Of a stretch of 64,000 bases of DNA, positions 1 through 9,846 are shown in pieces; the stretch's first letter is position 1, and each line of letters begins with the position of its first letter. The notes under the pieces were generated by a model. That model was not told the DNA's origin. It saw only the letters and a program-made list of their open reading frames with translations, and searched no databases. A program made the translations under genes and the position numbers. Source of the stretch: Pictodentalium vernedei (taxonomy: Eukaryota > Mollusca > Scaphopoda > Dentaliida > Dentaliidae); assembly GCA_031216915.1 (NCBI GenBank), contig CM062297.1, positions 832,241,337 to 832,305,336 of the forward strand, written 5' to 3'.

Positions 1-107
1 TATTTGCATAAATGTACAGGGTGACACTATCATATCTTCTTATAAACAAAGAACATAACATCAGATGTTCCAGTATGGGCTTTATCGTAATCTTCTTACA
101 TAACCGT

Positions 108-428
108 TTAGTCACTCCAGGTAGCCTTCAAATTATTTTTTTTGTTTGTATGTATTTCTTTGTTAGTACTCATTGGACTCCTCAGTGGGTTTTTCTTTCC
201 ATGTGATATGGGTGTGTCTGATTTTCTTTTTCCTGATTCTGTCATCTCGATCTCTTGGTAGGAGACTCTCCTGTCGATCTCATCAAAAACGTTGTTCAGC
301 TCCTTCCATTCTAACACATCTATGGCAATACCGGTCTTCGTAGATGTCATTGAATCCTGGGTGTATCGTCTGATGTGGACTTTTAGCTGGTCTTTAAATG
401 GATTTACACTGAGGTAAGTATTTCTGGA
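108..428 (-). CDS. PC4-like (SUB1-type) domain, partial
   Basis: The minus-strand frame contains LSVNPFKDQLKVHIRRY followed by TKTGIAIDVLEWKELNNVFD and EIDRRV. This matches the spacing of the PC4/SUB1 transcription-coactivator fold: a beta-strand pattern (V-x-I-R-x-Y), then a G-I-A/S-L turn, then a W-containing helix ending in x-I-D. In the family this domain binds single-stranded DNA and acts in transcription or repair in the nucleus. The first methionine (near 350) lies inside the domain, and the recognisable strand begins upstream near 428, so the start is probably in a spliced upstream exon or the gene is partial. A possible splice acceptor (ttccag) lies just upstream. The C-terminal ~45 residues are polar, Lys/Ser-rich and probably disordered. 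Small PC4-like proteins are numerous in invertebrate genomes and are often near mobile elements, so host gene versus element cargo is open. Confidence 0.5.
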   Translation of the reverse strand, partial: SRNTYLSVNPFKDQLKVHIRRYTQDSMTSTKTGIAIDVLEWKELNNVFDEIDRRVSYQEIEMTESGKRKSDTPISHGKKNPLRSPMSTNKEIHTNKKNNLKATWSD

Positions 429-429
429 A

Positions 430-965
430 CGAAGCTGAGGTTTTTACATCGCTTCTCGGTGTTTCGCTCGAATTAAAGGTGTTCAGAAGATACTCGAGCA
501 AATGATTTTGAAAGAATGACAAAAACTTTCAATCTCGATTGACTTTTATTGTCACACTCCGGATCACTCATCTATTTGCCACCTCGAAAATACTGCGTGG
601 CATGATTTGACTGGATAGTTGCTTGACCAATCAGAGAACGCCTGCGTGGGATAATTTTACAACACGCTTATCTATTGGTCCCAGGGAAAATACCGCCGTT
701 TGGTATGATCTGATTGGACAACTGTTTTACCAATCAGACAGACGATCTTACTGGGTTATCAAACACTTGCGACGTGACACCATCTTATCTATGACATAAT
801 CAAACACCTGTGTAAACTTGTGAGATGGTTCTTATTATAAGCCTTTTATCTATTACGTAATCAAACACCTGCTACTTGACACCATCTTATCTATGACATA
901 ATCAAACAGTGTACATGGTCTTTATCATATTAAGCTTCTTATAAACAAAAGAAACCCTTTATCAT
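430..965. promoter_or_regulatory. Repeated CCAAT/GATA-motif region
   Basis: This lies directly upstream of the minus-strand PC4-like frame. ACCAATCAGA occurs near 628 and 729, which is an inverted CCAAT box context. A ~35-bp segment with ACACCATCTTATCTATGACA recurs at about 776 and 878, and TTATCTAT-type GATA motifs occur at about 669, 786, 847, 888 and 971. The block at 911-950 resembles 13-55, so the PC4-like frame may be flanked by a direct repeat. A promoter role is inferred only from position and motif clustering; the segment could equally be a decayed repeat. Confidence 0.3.
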
Positions 966-1525
966 AATACCTTTATCTATGACATCGTCTCCTCAAAAGC
1001 AACACGTATGCCAAGATTCAACAAAATCCAGTGATGCATCTCAGAGTTATGGAGCGGACACGAAAATCTTCCTGACGGACAGACGGACGGAACTGAAAAA
1101 CACAATACGCCCCCGAAATTTTTTTTCGGGGGCATAAAATTTAATAAATTCCTTTGCAATTTCGCATGAGGCAGTGATGTCTTCGTAATTTTGGATAAAG
1201 AAGGAAAGACGTTGAAACACATGTTTTACCTCATACTTTCGATGAGGATTTTCCAAGTTTTACGCATATCACTTTTGTTTGCCGCCAGGATATTTCACAG
1301 TAAATTGCCTTACATTGTTTCTTGACGAGGTTGAATATTGCGCAGTAATTTGTATAATGTTTTAATCAGTGGGGGGTTTCAGCTTCTTGAGGTAGTGTTT
1401 CAGGTGTTACTGGCTTCGAAAACAGAAATCGAGACACATGAGAAGTCATTCTGGCGATGTTCAAATCGGAAATCTCCGGCAAACTTCGCAAAGGAACGTG
1501 CTCTGAAGTCTCTGGTGAGTTGACA
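966..1525. other. No gene recognised; short GC hairpin
   Basis: The only clear structure is a hairpin with 10-bp arms (1109-1118 and 1124-1133, arm GCCCCCGAAA). A minus-strand stretch at about 1130-1256 reads like protein for ~40 residues but has no recognised family. A GACGGACAGACGGACGGA run at 1074-1091 is simple-repeat-like. Confidence 0.4.
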
Positions 1526-1802
1526 GTTCTGCTAGAATGCAGCAGACAGCCGGACACTGCCGTGTACTATTGAGCGGAGACCCCCAATCGATTTAACATT
1601 TCGATTCACAGCCTGTGAATCGAAATGTTAAATCGATTGGGGGTCTCCGCTCAATAGTAGGGGCGACCGGGGACAATTGTAACATTTTTTACATTTCCAA
1701 AGATTACCATTTAATAACATGGTAATCTTTGAAAATGTAAAAAATGTTACAATTGTCCCCGTTCTCCCCTACACTGCAGTCTCCGCTGCATTCTAGCAGA
1801 AC
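1526..1802. repeat. Nested foldback: two palindromes within an outer inverted repeat
   Basis: An outer inverted repeat (GTTCTGCTAGAATGCAGC at 1526-1543 and its complement at 1785-1802) encloses two abutting foldbacks. The first (1565-1659) has 47-bp arms with a 1-bp centre. The second (1657-1772) has ~50-bp arms starting GTAGGGG and ending CCCCTAC. The second fits a TA-flanked MITE inserted at the edge of the first. No coding content. Confidence 0.75.
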
Positions 1803-1892
1803 GGTAATAAAATAGGACCGTTGTGAACTTAGTATGTGTGTGATAAGTACAGCTTTACACTAATTAAGCCTTCTGAAAACACGTCAAGTAAG

Positions 1893-1995
1893 TGAGTATA
1901 CACGCGACCGGGCGGATAAACCACGCTGTTTTGTTCTCGGAACGTGCGATAGTTCACAACAACGCAGTTCATCCGCTCGGTCGCGTGTATACTCA
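1893..1995. repeat. Foldback with ~45-bp arms
   Basis: TGAGTATACACGCGACCGGG at the left pairs with its near-complement ending at 1995, and pairing continues weakly inward to a short loop. It looks like a small MITE relic. Overlapping translations are shadows of the inverted repeat. Confidence 0.65.
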
Positions 1996-2279
1996 TCGAA
2001 TTCTGATCTATTTTCAGATCCCGGGAATCTCGGGATTTCAGCGATAACGAGAAACAGCAACTCTCAAATCCCGGGATGTGAACTTTCGGCCTTGCAAACC
2101 CTAACTCTGATAGATATTCATAAATGTGTTCTAGGCTATGTTTGGACAGCTTAACTCTATAACGGAAGAAAAAAAATCGCATTCTGACAGCAATGAAGTA
2201 CACAGTGTTTTCTGGAATAATTCTTCCTGGAAATTTTGGGGTTGAGACATCATTCGTTTCTTTGTTTTACGTATAAAAA
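1996..2279. other. Spacer, no feature recognised
   Basis: A short imperfect inverted repeat around CCCGGGA (2026-2076) is the only structure seen. Confidence 0.4.
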
Positions 2280-2663
2280 ATACCAAAATGATCAGCTACG
2301 TCATTCAAGACCATGCCAGATGCTGATGCGGATAAGATATTATTTGAGTAAATGTGGTCAATATTGGTAGCCGAATAAGTCGTCACTCTAGTCGGTTTAG
2401 TTATAAATGGGAGCAACCCGTGACTGAACATTAAATCAATAAATTCTTCGGCATTATATGGGATTCTATTCTCAGGAACTCAATATTAAATTTACCCATG
2501 ATATAAAGTTTATTTTCATGGTTTAATACATCCGTTATTAAATTTGTTTTCGATATGAAGATATCCTTGTCGTTTGGGGTATTCGGTCTGTAAATGATTC
2601 CAATGAACTTTCTTGATTTATTCATCCTAATTTCGATGAAGAGGGATTCAAAGACGTGGGGGA
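2280..2663 (-). pseudogene. LINE (CR1/Jockey-like) endonuclease fragment, part 1
   Basis: The minus-strand translation contains FIGIIYRPNTPN, then LYIMGKFNIEFLRIE, then, in another frame, FSHGLLPFITKPTRVT and IDHIYSN. These are the order and spacing of the apurinic-type endonuclease of CR1/Jockey-group LINEs: the YRPP-type motif, a GDFN-type motif with K here in place of the aspartate, and the D-H box near the C-terminus. The frame shifts between blocks and stops are present, so the copy is dead. More N-terminal sequence of the same endonuclease continues at 4232-4335, on the other side of an inserted hAT-like element. Confidence 0.7.
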
Positions 2664-4231
2664 CAGGGCTTAGAACAGTTAACGTTTCAAACGTTAACGT
2701 GTTAAATTATTTTAACAACGTTAAACAAATTTAACCAAGTTAATAACGTTTTTACTTTGAAGATTATAATTGTACTAGCGGGTGTTACCCGGCGTTGCAC
2801 AGGAGAAGATGGTTATATCAGCCGTTTTCGAAATAAAAGGTCAAGGTCACCCCGCACAGGCACCCCGATAAAATCAAAATGGTCGATGGGTCAATGTACC
2901 CGCACATATGAAATTTCAGCCCAATCGGCCCAGCCGTTTTCGAATTAAAAGGTCAAGGTCACCAATTTCAAGGTCATGGTCACCCTGATAAAGTCAAAAT
3001 GATCGATGGGTCAATATACCCGCACATATGAAATTTCAGCCCAATCGGCCCAGCCGTTTTCGAATTAAAAGGTGAAGGTCACCAATTTCAATGTCAAGGT
3101 CATCCGATAAAGTCAAAATGATCGATGGGTCAATATACCCGCACATATGAAATTTTAGCCCGATCGGCCTAACCGTTTTTTGAAATAAAAGGTCAAGATC
3201 ACCAATTTCAAGGTCACCCCGATAAAGTCAAAATGATCGATGGGTCAATATACCCGCACATATGAAATTTTAGTCACCCCGATAAAGTCAAAATGGTCGA
3301 TGGGTCAATATACCGGCACATATGAAATTTTAGCCCGATCGGCCCAACTGTTTTCGAAATAGAAGGTCAAGGTCACCAATTCCAAGGTCAAGGTCACCCC
3401 GCACGGTCACCCCGATAAAGTCAAAATGATCGCTGGGTCAATATTCCCGCACATATGAAATTTTAGCCCGATCGGCCCAGCCGTTTTCGAAATAAAAGGT
3501 CAAGGTCATCATTTTCAAGGTCAAGATCACCCCGCACGGACACGGCACCCATCCCATGTTACTCGCAGGGACGATTTACCCCGTGTAGAAAATTTGAGAT
3601 CGATCGGTCGAGAAACGGAGGAGTTCACCCGGAACAAAGATAGAGAGAGAGAGATATAGAGATATAGATACAGACATTCGCATTTATATATTAGATAATA
3701 TGTAGCTTTGCGTCGTTATCTTGTGTTTACCCAAGCCGGATTGCGAGTGCCGATGACGTCGAATGTTGCGCCATTTGACGAAATTGAAGAACATGAATAA
3801 TTTATATGTCCGTCAATTATAGACGATCCACTGATTTGGTGGAGAGACCATGAAGCCCTTCTACCAACGTTGGCGAAGTTGGCTCGCCAATATTTGGCGA
3901 TACAGCAATATCAGCTTCATCCGAACGCCTGTTTTCCATGTAAGGACTGGTATTCGAACAACGGCGGATGTCTCTTTCTAAGGATACGGCCACAGCGATT
4001 GTATTCTTAAACGAAAACATCGCTAAATGTTAGAATTTACGATAACCAGAGAGAACTATAGTAACTACAGTACTGTATGTTAGTTCAATCATATTCAAAT
4101 TCAAATCAATAAAAATGGCCGAAGTTATTAAAATTTTGTTCATTTTAACATTAGACGCCATTTAACTCGTTAACACAGAATTATTTAACCCGTTAACGTG
4201 TTAAGGGAAATTTTAACTCCTCTCAGCCCTG
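2664..4231. mobile_element. hAT-like non-autonomous element in a LINE
   Basis: The termini are inverted: the left begins CAGGGCTTAGAACAGTTAA and the right end, read in complement, begins CAGGGCTGAGAGGAGTTAA. The flanks carry an 8-bp target duplication, GTGGGGGA (2656-2663) and GTGGGGAA (4232-4239), seven of eight identical. An 8-bp duplication with CAGGG-type ends is the hAT signature. Subterminal TTAAC/GTTAA-rich sequence occurs at both ends. The interior has no transposase frame; it holds a tandem repeat block (2780-3560) and an AG/AT-rich simple run (3641-3675). LINE endonuclease coding resumes on both sides, which confirms the insertion. Confidence 0.75.
2780..3560. repeat. ~120-bp tandem repeats with TCAAGGTCA motifs
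   Basis: Six diverged units are anchored by GATAAAGTCAAAATGATCGA at about 2867, 2987, 3106, 3221, 3281 and 3414 (spacings 120, 119, 115, 60, 133). Each carries AGGTCAAGGTCACC-type sequence. The exact nonamer TCAAGGTCA occurs nine times: 2841, 2953, 2968, 3094, 3208, 3367, 3388, 3500 and 3515. The flanking text (GGTGTTACCCGGCGTTGC near 2779) resembles a dispersed invertebrate repeat, so the block may be an older repeat captured by the hAT-like element. Confidence 0.75.
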
Positions 4232-4335
4232 GTGGGGAATGAACACCGATTAGTCATCACGAATTCTGAAGTCGATACCTTCTACAATGAATAGTCCGAT
4301 TCCGCCACGGCAGTAGGTAGGGACGCACTTGGGGA
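4232..4335 (-). pseudogene. LINE endonuclease fragment, part 2
   Basis: The minus-strand translation reads YCRGGIGLFI followed by EGIDFRIRDD, matching the R-G-G-V-(G/A)-ϕ-Y/F block of CR1/Jockey-type endonucleases that precedes the segment at 2280-2663. It abuts the right target-site duplication of the hAT-like insertion. The 5' part of the LINE is not recognised beyond 4335. Confidence 0.5.
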
Positions 4336-5161
4336 CCCTCTGGAAATTTACTATAGAAAAAAAATTCTATGTTAATTTCCAACTACCCATTAGTAGGGGC
4401 GGCACTCTGGGGACTAATGTTGATTTACTATAGAAAGGCGGCTCTGGGGACTTTTTAGGCAGGCACTCTGGACGATTTTTGATCAACGTTGATTTCTTGT
4501 AGGTGTGGAAAATAGTTTCTTCAGATAGAAGTTTGATGTCTGCATTCGAGATGAAAAGAGTCCCATTTAAAACATGTCTGTGTCGTCCATTCATGCAACT
4601 GTTTAGAAAACCTTTTTGCATGAATGAATTCCCCAAATACATTTATGAAAAATAGGGAGAAATCCTATCAATACTTTTCAGGCGAACTTCTGTGACAACC
4701 TCTCGTTTTCATTGTGTTTTTACATGCTTGCTATTCAATGAATGTATCAAAGAGTAGTACAGGACTCTTAAATGCAAACAAATGATCAGCGAGCATATAG
4801 TGTGTGTGACCTGTCACTCAGTTAAAGAGGCTGCATCGCAGACTCTTTCGCAAATGGGGTGGGACGCGGGACGGGAAAAAGGGAAAGATGTAGGAACATT
4901 CTTATACACTGACAAAAAAGGTGTCACTGAAGTTTTACAGATAACATTAGATGATGATTTATTTTTAAGAGATCGATGAAAACATATATACACCGAGATC
5001 TGACCTAGCAACTCTGATGGAAAAACACGCGATTATTTACATCTCGATAAAATACTCAGCCTAGGGAAAACAAGAGTAGCATGCCACATTATGCTGATGT
5101 AATATGAAATTTCACATGTCATGCTATCTTTGAAAACTGTAAGTGATATGAGGTAAGAAAA
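4336..5161. other. No gene recognised; short imperfect repeats
   Basis: GGCACTCTGG/GGCTCTGGGGAC-type segments recur with TTTACTATAGAAA at about 4330-4480, giving three or four imperfect copies. Open frames of 65-90 codons at 4367-4642 and 4782-4979 match nothing recognised. Confidence 0.35.
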
Positions 5162-5181
5162 CTAGAAAGTAAAAGGTATAC

Positions 5182-5332
5182 TCATTGCCTCGTTCAAATC
5201 AAAACACACTTTTCCATTTAGAAACTTCAGTCTTTGAGCATTGTCGAGCAGGTTTTGTAATTCCTCGGTTTCAATTTCTTCAGCCCTGAAAAGGGCTACC
5301 ACGAAGGCTTTAGCCCACTTCACATGTATATG
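5182..5332 (-). CDS. Candidate internal exon, unknown protein
   Basis: On the minus strand a good acceptor (TATTATTCAG) precedes an open 151-bp stretch that ends at a GTATAC donor-like site. The translation includes VKWAKAFVVALFRAEEIETE, then ELQNLLDNAQRLKFLNG, then KVCFDLNEAM. It looks like a real amphipathic helical protein rather than chance. The frame would stop at 5162-5164 if the donor were not used. No family is recognised. It lies between a LINE fragment and a Polinton fossil, so it could be a stranded host exon or element-derived. A hairpin at 5284-5299 (AGCCCTGAAAAGGGCT) lies inside it; it resembles a histone-type stem-loop, but there is no histone context. Confidence 0.3.
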
Positions 5333-5939
5333 CTGAATAATATTTCCACTTGTCTTTCATGAGATCTGCCCATTTGTGTTTGTCTTTGTGGCAGTTTATT
5401 TCAAAAGTTATGTTTGCACAGCATACAGCTGCAACTCTTAAGTTCCAGCAATTCTAGTTATATAGCATAGTCACTGGACATAGTGTTGCCAGACATTCTT
5501 CAATAAACATATCTATACACTTGTCTGCTCAGACATAATTAGCATGTACCCGACTCAAAATTGCTCATCTGCTGGGAACAAATCGGCACTGGCCCCCACT
5601 CAATTCCACGAGAACAGCCCGCCCCCCCCCCCCCACCCCCGCCCCGCCGCATTCCCCCGGCAATGTACATTCAGAATGAATTCTTTAATAAATGCATGGA
5701 CTTGTTGCGTTGCAGGGCGTTTCTATAAAATATGTTTCTGCCTACATCACCAAGAACCGCTTTCTCAGAAGGCATTCCCAAGGTACGGCGTGGTAAAGGC
5801 ATGTACAAAGGCATGACATCTCCGAATGCATGCCTTCATCGAAGGCATCCTGAAAGGACGCCAATTGTGCGAGTACTAATCGTCGTGCATTGATTCTAGA
5901 CTCCATATTTAGACTGCAAACAATTTCAAAACAATAAAA
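5333..5939. other. No gene recognised; poly-C tract
   Basis: Contains a 13-base C run (5622-5634) followed by further C-rich sequence, and several AAGGCATG/GGCATGC-type short repeats at about 5770-5850. Confidence 0.4.
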
Positions 5940-6315
5940 AAGCTGCTGATCGTTCCTTCAAGGCGACGTCATGCGTCGAAGCGTAAAGTCATTTGGGAAG
6001 CTACTGAAAAAATTCATCGTGTATTGATCGTTATGGGATTGCAAACTTTGTAAATCCGTCAAATCGGCTTACCACTGTTGATCAATGCCTGCAACAATGG
6101 TTTTACGTCTACGAAACTTTTTATGGATGGGTTTATGTAAAGTATATGTTCTTTGGCTTTTCAACCATTCTCTGACTCGATTGACAGTGATGGATTTATG
6201 TTTCTTATTGGCTGCATTGTACAATCTGTGCACATCACCATAACCAGTAGGATGACTCGTATCATAAAATTAATCAGATAACAATTCGTCTGCCATGTTT
6301 TCCATTTCTGAGGGA
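5940..6315 (-). pseudogene. Polinton integrase part
   Basis: The translation includes SHPTGYGDVHRLYNAANK, then ITVNRVREWLKSQRTYTLHK, then RRRKTIVAGIDQQW and QSLQSHND. These are characteristic of the N-terminal zinc-binding/linker region and the start of the retroviral-type integrase core of Polinton integrases, which insert the element with a 6-bp duplication. Only this part is recognisable, at the low-coordinate end of the fossil. Confidence 0.75.
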
Positions 6316-6479
6316 GTTTAGGTTTTACCCATGAACGTTTTGAAGTGGCTTTCAGAGTGACTGACCAAGGCTCTTCCTTCTTACTTACTCTACACTTTTT
6401 ATTGGGGTGGTACTTTCAGTATCTGAAGGAGGAGGTTGTCCTTTACACTTTTAGCATCCTGTTGCTTATGCATCCATAA

Positions 6480-7000
6480 CTAACGTTAGCGATTTCCCAC
6501 AAAGTTTTCAGGGACACTAACATCTCTCAAGCCTCGAACAAACGTTTCCCAGTCTGTTGGATTAGAACCCTTTCTATGTCTGACCACATTGTTAACTAAG
6601 TCGATAATGTTCGAACCTTCTGTGGGAGTGCCATCATAGCTCAATAGTCCCTGTTCATCCAAATCCATGCGTGGGTGAGATTCCAAAACTGATAACGAAG
6701 ATTTAGCTTTACGTCACGTTGTTAAAGGGATACTTTCGATGATACTTCCATGTAAAGAACCATTTCACGTCTCTGAATCGGGTATGACCAGTGAAGGTTG
6801 TAATACGTTGTGAGACATTTGAAATATCTGCAACGTTTCCCCATATGTTTGTTCCTTTTCACTCTCAGATAAATCGGACCGTTCTAACACGCCAGACATT
6901 TTTTTTTTGAATTTGTGATGTGTTGGTGACTTGTGGGTTGGGAAGTAATCCAGGACGATCACTCGGAAGTCTTTTGTAACGATGCACATCTTCTAACAGT
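6480..7000 (-). pseudogene. Polinton small structural-type ORF
   Basis: The block IIDLVNNVVRHRKGSNPTDW followed by ETFVRGLRDVSVPENFVGNR matches a conserved small Polinton protein segment (family wording: R-K-G-x-N-P-x-x-W-E-x-F-x-x-x-L-R-x-V-x-V-P). The more N-terminal MSGVLERSDLSESEKEQTYG and YFPTHKSP sequences are consistent with the same product. Its exact role in the particle is not established. Fossil. Confidence 0.6.
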
Positions 7001-7019
7001 TGATAAGGTACAATAGCCA

Positions 7020-7290
7020 TTGTCTTCATAATTTCGTTAACAACATAATTGCAAGGCCGAGAAGTGCGAGGAGTGGTAGAAATCCCCCTTTCTGATTCAA
7101 CAATTCCTTTTTCGTTTTAACAGAAACTGATTTACTAGAAAATGTTCGAAAATGTTCACGCTTCGGAAACAATTTCTTCTTATGAGCTGGAGTTGAAGGG
7201 ATGTTCCCTTTTAAAAGATCATGGCTGCATTCTGATATGCAATGAATTACTTCATTAGGTGCAACTTGCAACATTTTCTTTTAAGTGGAT
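7020..7290 (-). pseudogene. Polinton adenovirus-core-like small ORF
   Basis: An 82-codon frame begins MLQVAPNEVIHCISECSHDL and contains SVSVKTKKELLNQKGGFLPL, ending in a short hydrophobic helix (LLALLGLAIMLLTKL). The K-T-K-K-x-L-L-x-Q-x-G-G-F-L pattern is the hallmark of a small Polinton ORF compared in the literature with adenovirus core or membrane-active peptides. Fossil. Confidence 0.6.
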
Positions 7291-7622
7291 GTTGAACATT
7301 TACTAAGCGCCAATATCATAACACCATGTTTTTTAATCAGGGGAATTGTTTGCTTCTTACCTTTCCTGGCCATCTTGCTCGTACGACAACTACATGTACT
7401 AATGACATTCATGTATATTTGCAGACACTTTTATGCATTGAAATAAGAAAAAGGATTCATGGCATCATGACCTGGGTTATATATATTCCAGGGGTGAAAC
7501 GGGACATAGTGGGAATTCTTTCCTGTAAGGTGGAATGTGACACATTCTGAATTGATAATATACGATCGCGATGGGACATGGTTGGAACATGGTCTCGAGA
7601 CTTACGTGGAACACGTTTTAAC

Positions 7623-7874
7623 TTAACCCTTTACCTAACGTGAAAAGCAGACGACACTTGCAAGAAAAAATCTTGAATAACTAATTTTTTTCATTTTTTG
7701 TCTCAAAAACATAGGTTATGACCCCTCGTTGGAACGAGCTCGACGAGCTCGTTCCAACGAGGGGTCATAACCTATGTTTTTGAGACAAAAAATGAAAATA
7801 ATAGTGAAAATTAATTGGCGATTTTTGAGAATAGCGCTGGCCGGTTTTGGCCGTTACGTTGGGTAAAGGGTTAA
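7623..7874. mobile_element. piggyBac-like foldback MITE, family A copy 1
   Basis: Flanked by TTAA on both sides (7623-7626, 7871-7874). Ends are CCCTTTACCTAACGT and its near complement ACGTTGGGTAAAGGG. A long central foldback is centred on GAGCTCGACGAGCTC near 7743. TTAA duplication plus CCC ends indicates piggyBac-type mobilisation. It lies inside the Polinton fossil and so postdates it. Other copies are at 23133, 26399, 47328 and 56286. Confidence 0.75.
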
Positions 7875-8706
7875 TCGGTGTTACTTTACCTTTTTGTTTA
7901 CGCAAATTTGCAACAAGTTGTGCTTTATTTTTTTTTTTTTGTCTTACGTGGAGTAGTGGGATGATGTAGTACAATTGCAAAACGAGTTGTAGTATTTTTT
8001 GTTGACTCCGTACTTTTACTCAGCGACTTACGTTTCTTGGGTGACTTTCGTTTCACATGTGACTTTCGTCTGCATTGTCTTTTCTTAAATGTGTCATTAA
8101 AGGAACTTACTATTTTTTACCATCTTTAGTTACTGTCACTACACGTATTAACTTAAGTGGTGATACATTTTGTTTTTGAAGGTTTTTCACAGTTGGAGGA
8201 TTATGAGACAAAATTTCAAAAATTGTATTTAGGCCCTGCCTTTCGCTGATTTTTTATCTCTCTGTAACTTGATGTTTTTTGGGTGATTTTCTTTTCTTCT
8301 GAAATGTTGAATAAAAGGTTCTAGTTGTTTTCTGTCCACCCCAGGGAATTAAGTTACGAATGATAACACCACCAAAGAATCCTCCTCCACCAGGTTTCAA
8401 AATTATTTTTCTTATAGTCGCAATATCAACTTTAGGATCTGCAAGTCGTTCCAGATCCACTCTATGTTTCTCCATGTACGTTAATGTCTGTTTTGGTCAC
8501 TTTATCTTTTTGTTAAGAATTATACGGCTTGCTAACTTAAACCTCTTTAATATTTTCTTAAACCCTTTGCGAAGCAACTTTAGCTTTGCAAATGGATTTG
8601 TTTCATGACTGAGTTTCTCCAAAGAACTTATGAATGATATCATTGCAATGCGTCTGCACTCAATGCCCTCTACTAACAAAGTGCTTTTAAAAATGTTAAG
8701 CGACAT
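7875..8706 (-). pseudogene. Polinton small basic ORFs
   Basis: Three minus-strand pieces. Around 7900-8100 is a very Lys/Arg-rich segment (RKSHVKRKSPKKRKSLSKS) like a DNA-condensing core protein. At 8254-8475 is a 73-codon frame with LADPKVDIATIRKIILKPGG, a pattern shared with small Polinton ORFs. At 8497-8706 is a 69-codon basic helical frame that starts MSLNIFKSTLLVEGIECRRI and is not recognised. Together they fit the virion-protein cluster between ATPase and integrase. Fossil. Confidence 0.5.
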
Positions 8707-8738
8707 CTTTTACACTGTTCATTGCTCAATGGGTTGTA

Positions 8739-8985
8739 CAAACATGTACAGATTCGTTTGTAACTTTACAAATAAAACAAGTTTGTTTTAATGCACACAC
8801 GCGTTTGTAATGTTGTGTCAATGTTTTTTGTAAAGCTCCAATCGTGTTAGTGGACATGTTACATGTGTACAATTGTTTGCACACATGTAGCATGTACAGA
8901 CAAGTTTGTAACTTTGCAAATGAACAAGTTTTTGTTAAATGCACACACGCGTTTGTAATGTTGTGTAAATGTTTTTTTCATTTGC
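8739..8985. repeat. ~95-bp direct duplication
   Basis: Two copies (about 8739-8838 and 8888-8985) share GTTTGTAACTTT, ATGCACACACGCGTTTGTAA and TGTTGTGT. They lie in the gap between the ATPase and the small basic frames, where promoter or spacer sequence would be expected. The ACATGTACA/TGTACATGT half-palindromes around them are notable. Confidence 0.6.
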
Positions 8986-9119
8986 ACAAAGTGACATTTC
9001 AGTTCGTGCAATTGAAACAAATGAATTGCACGCATAACTTATAAAAAACATGTTCCAATACGTTCGCTCAAATAATACAGAGATGTGTACACTTTGGGTC
9101 CTCGAGTATTTTGGGTCAC

Positions 9120-9830
9120 CTATGGATGAAAAACATTACTTCTCAATTTCATGACATCAGAAGTTCTAGGATAAAAATCGATAAGTAAATAACCATGATT
9201 GACACTCGTTGCATCTTCATAAGCTGCAATCAAATGAAGTAACTGTACTTGGTTTGCCAACTCTTTAATCTGACTTTTATCTCTCGTGTTATTAAATAAA
9301 ATCATATAATGCACATTCAGACAGACTGATGGTCTGACTAGACTTTGATTGTGAATACATGTTCAGAGTTATGTAAATAATACTTGCATTTCTACGATGG
9401 TCTTTACGTGTGAACCACAATTTGATTTTGTCCTCATCTTTTTCCCCTAGCATGTCGTCAAAAACAACAAGATGTGGTATACTCACATCACTGACAATGA
9501 AGGTGAAGGTATTCCCGGCGATGAATTTGATGTCTTCATGCTCTTACAATGAAGTATAGTTTTTTGCCATTCCTTGTAACACCAGGCCACCTTTTGTGGG
9601 ACGGTTTGGAACAAATCATGTTTCATGTCAATCAGTTATTAACAAAATCCGTTTTACCTGGACCTCTAGGACCGGACATGAAAAATTACAGGAGTGTTGA
9701 AACAATAAACATTCACTCAATGCCATGCTTGTAGAGAAATAAATGTTGAAGAACGGTATCAGCGACTTCTCAACTGTCGTGGCTTCATCGTACCGCTTAG
9801 AGGGAATTTTCCGTAAAGATAGTTTCAACT
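9120..9830 (-). pseudogene. Polinton packaging ATPase (FtsK/HerA type)
   Basis: GPRGPGKTDFVN is a Walker A motif (near 9648-9680). Further along are IPHLVVFDDMLGEKDEDKIK (Walker B-like, hydrophobics then D-D), LWFTRKDHRRNASIIYITLN, and HYMILFNNTRDKSQIKELAN followed by VNHGYLLIDFYPRT. These are typical of the Polinton genome-packaging ATPase, related to A32-like enzymes of large DNA viruses. The family uses ATP hydrolysis to drive DNA into a capsid. Fossil. Confidence 0.85.
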
Positions 9831-9846
9831 CGAATATACTTTCTGC

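Noticed and set aside
1829-2203. 124-codon minus-strand open frame
   Set aside because: Half of it runs through the foldback at 1893-1995 and it shows no domain.
5284-5299. Histone-type 3' stem-loop
   Set aside because: The stem resembles the histone signal, but the outer base pair differs, the downstream purine-rich element is missing, and no histone coding sequence precedes it.
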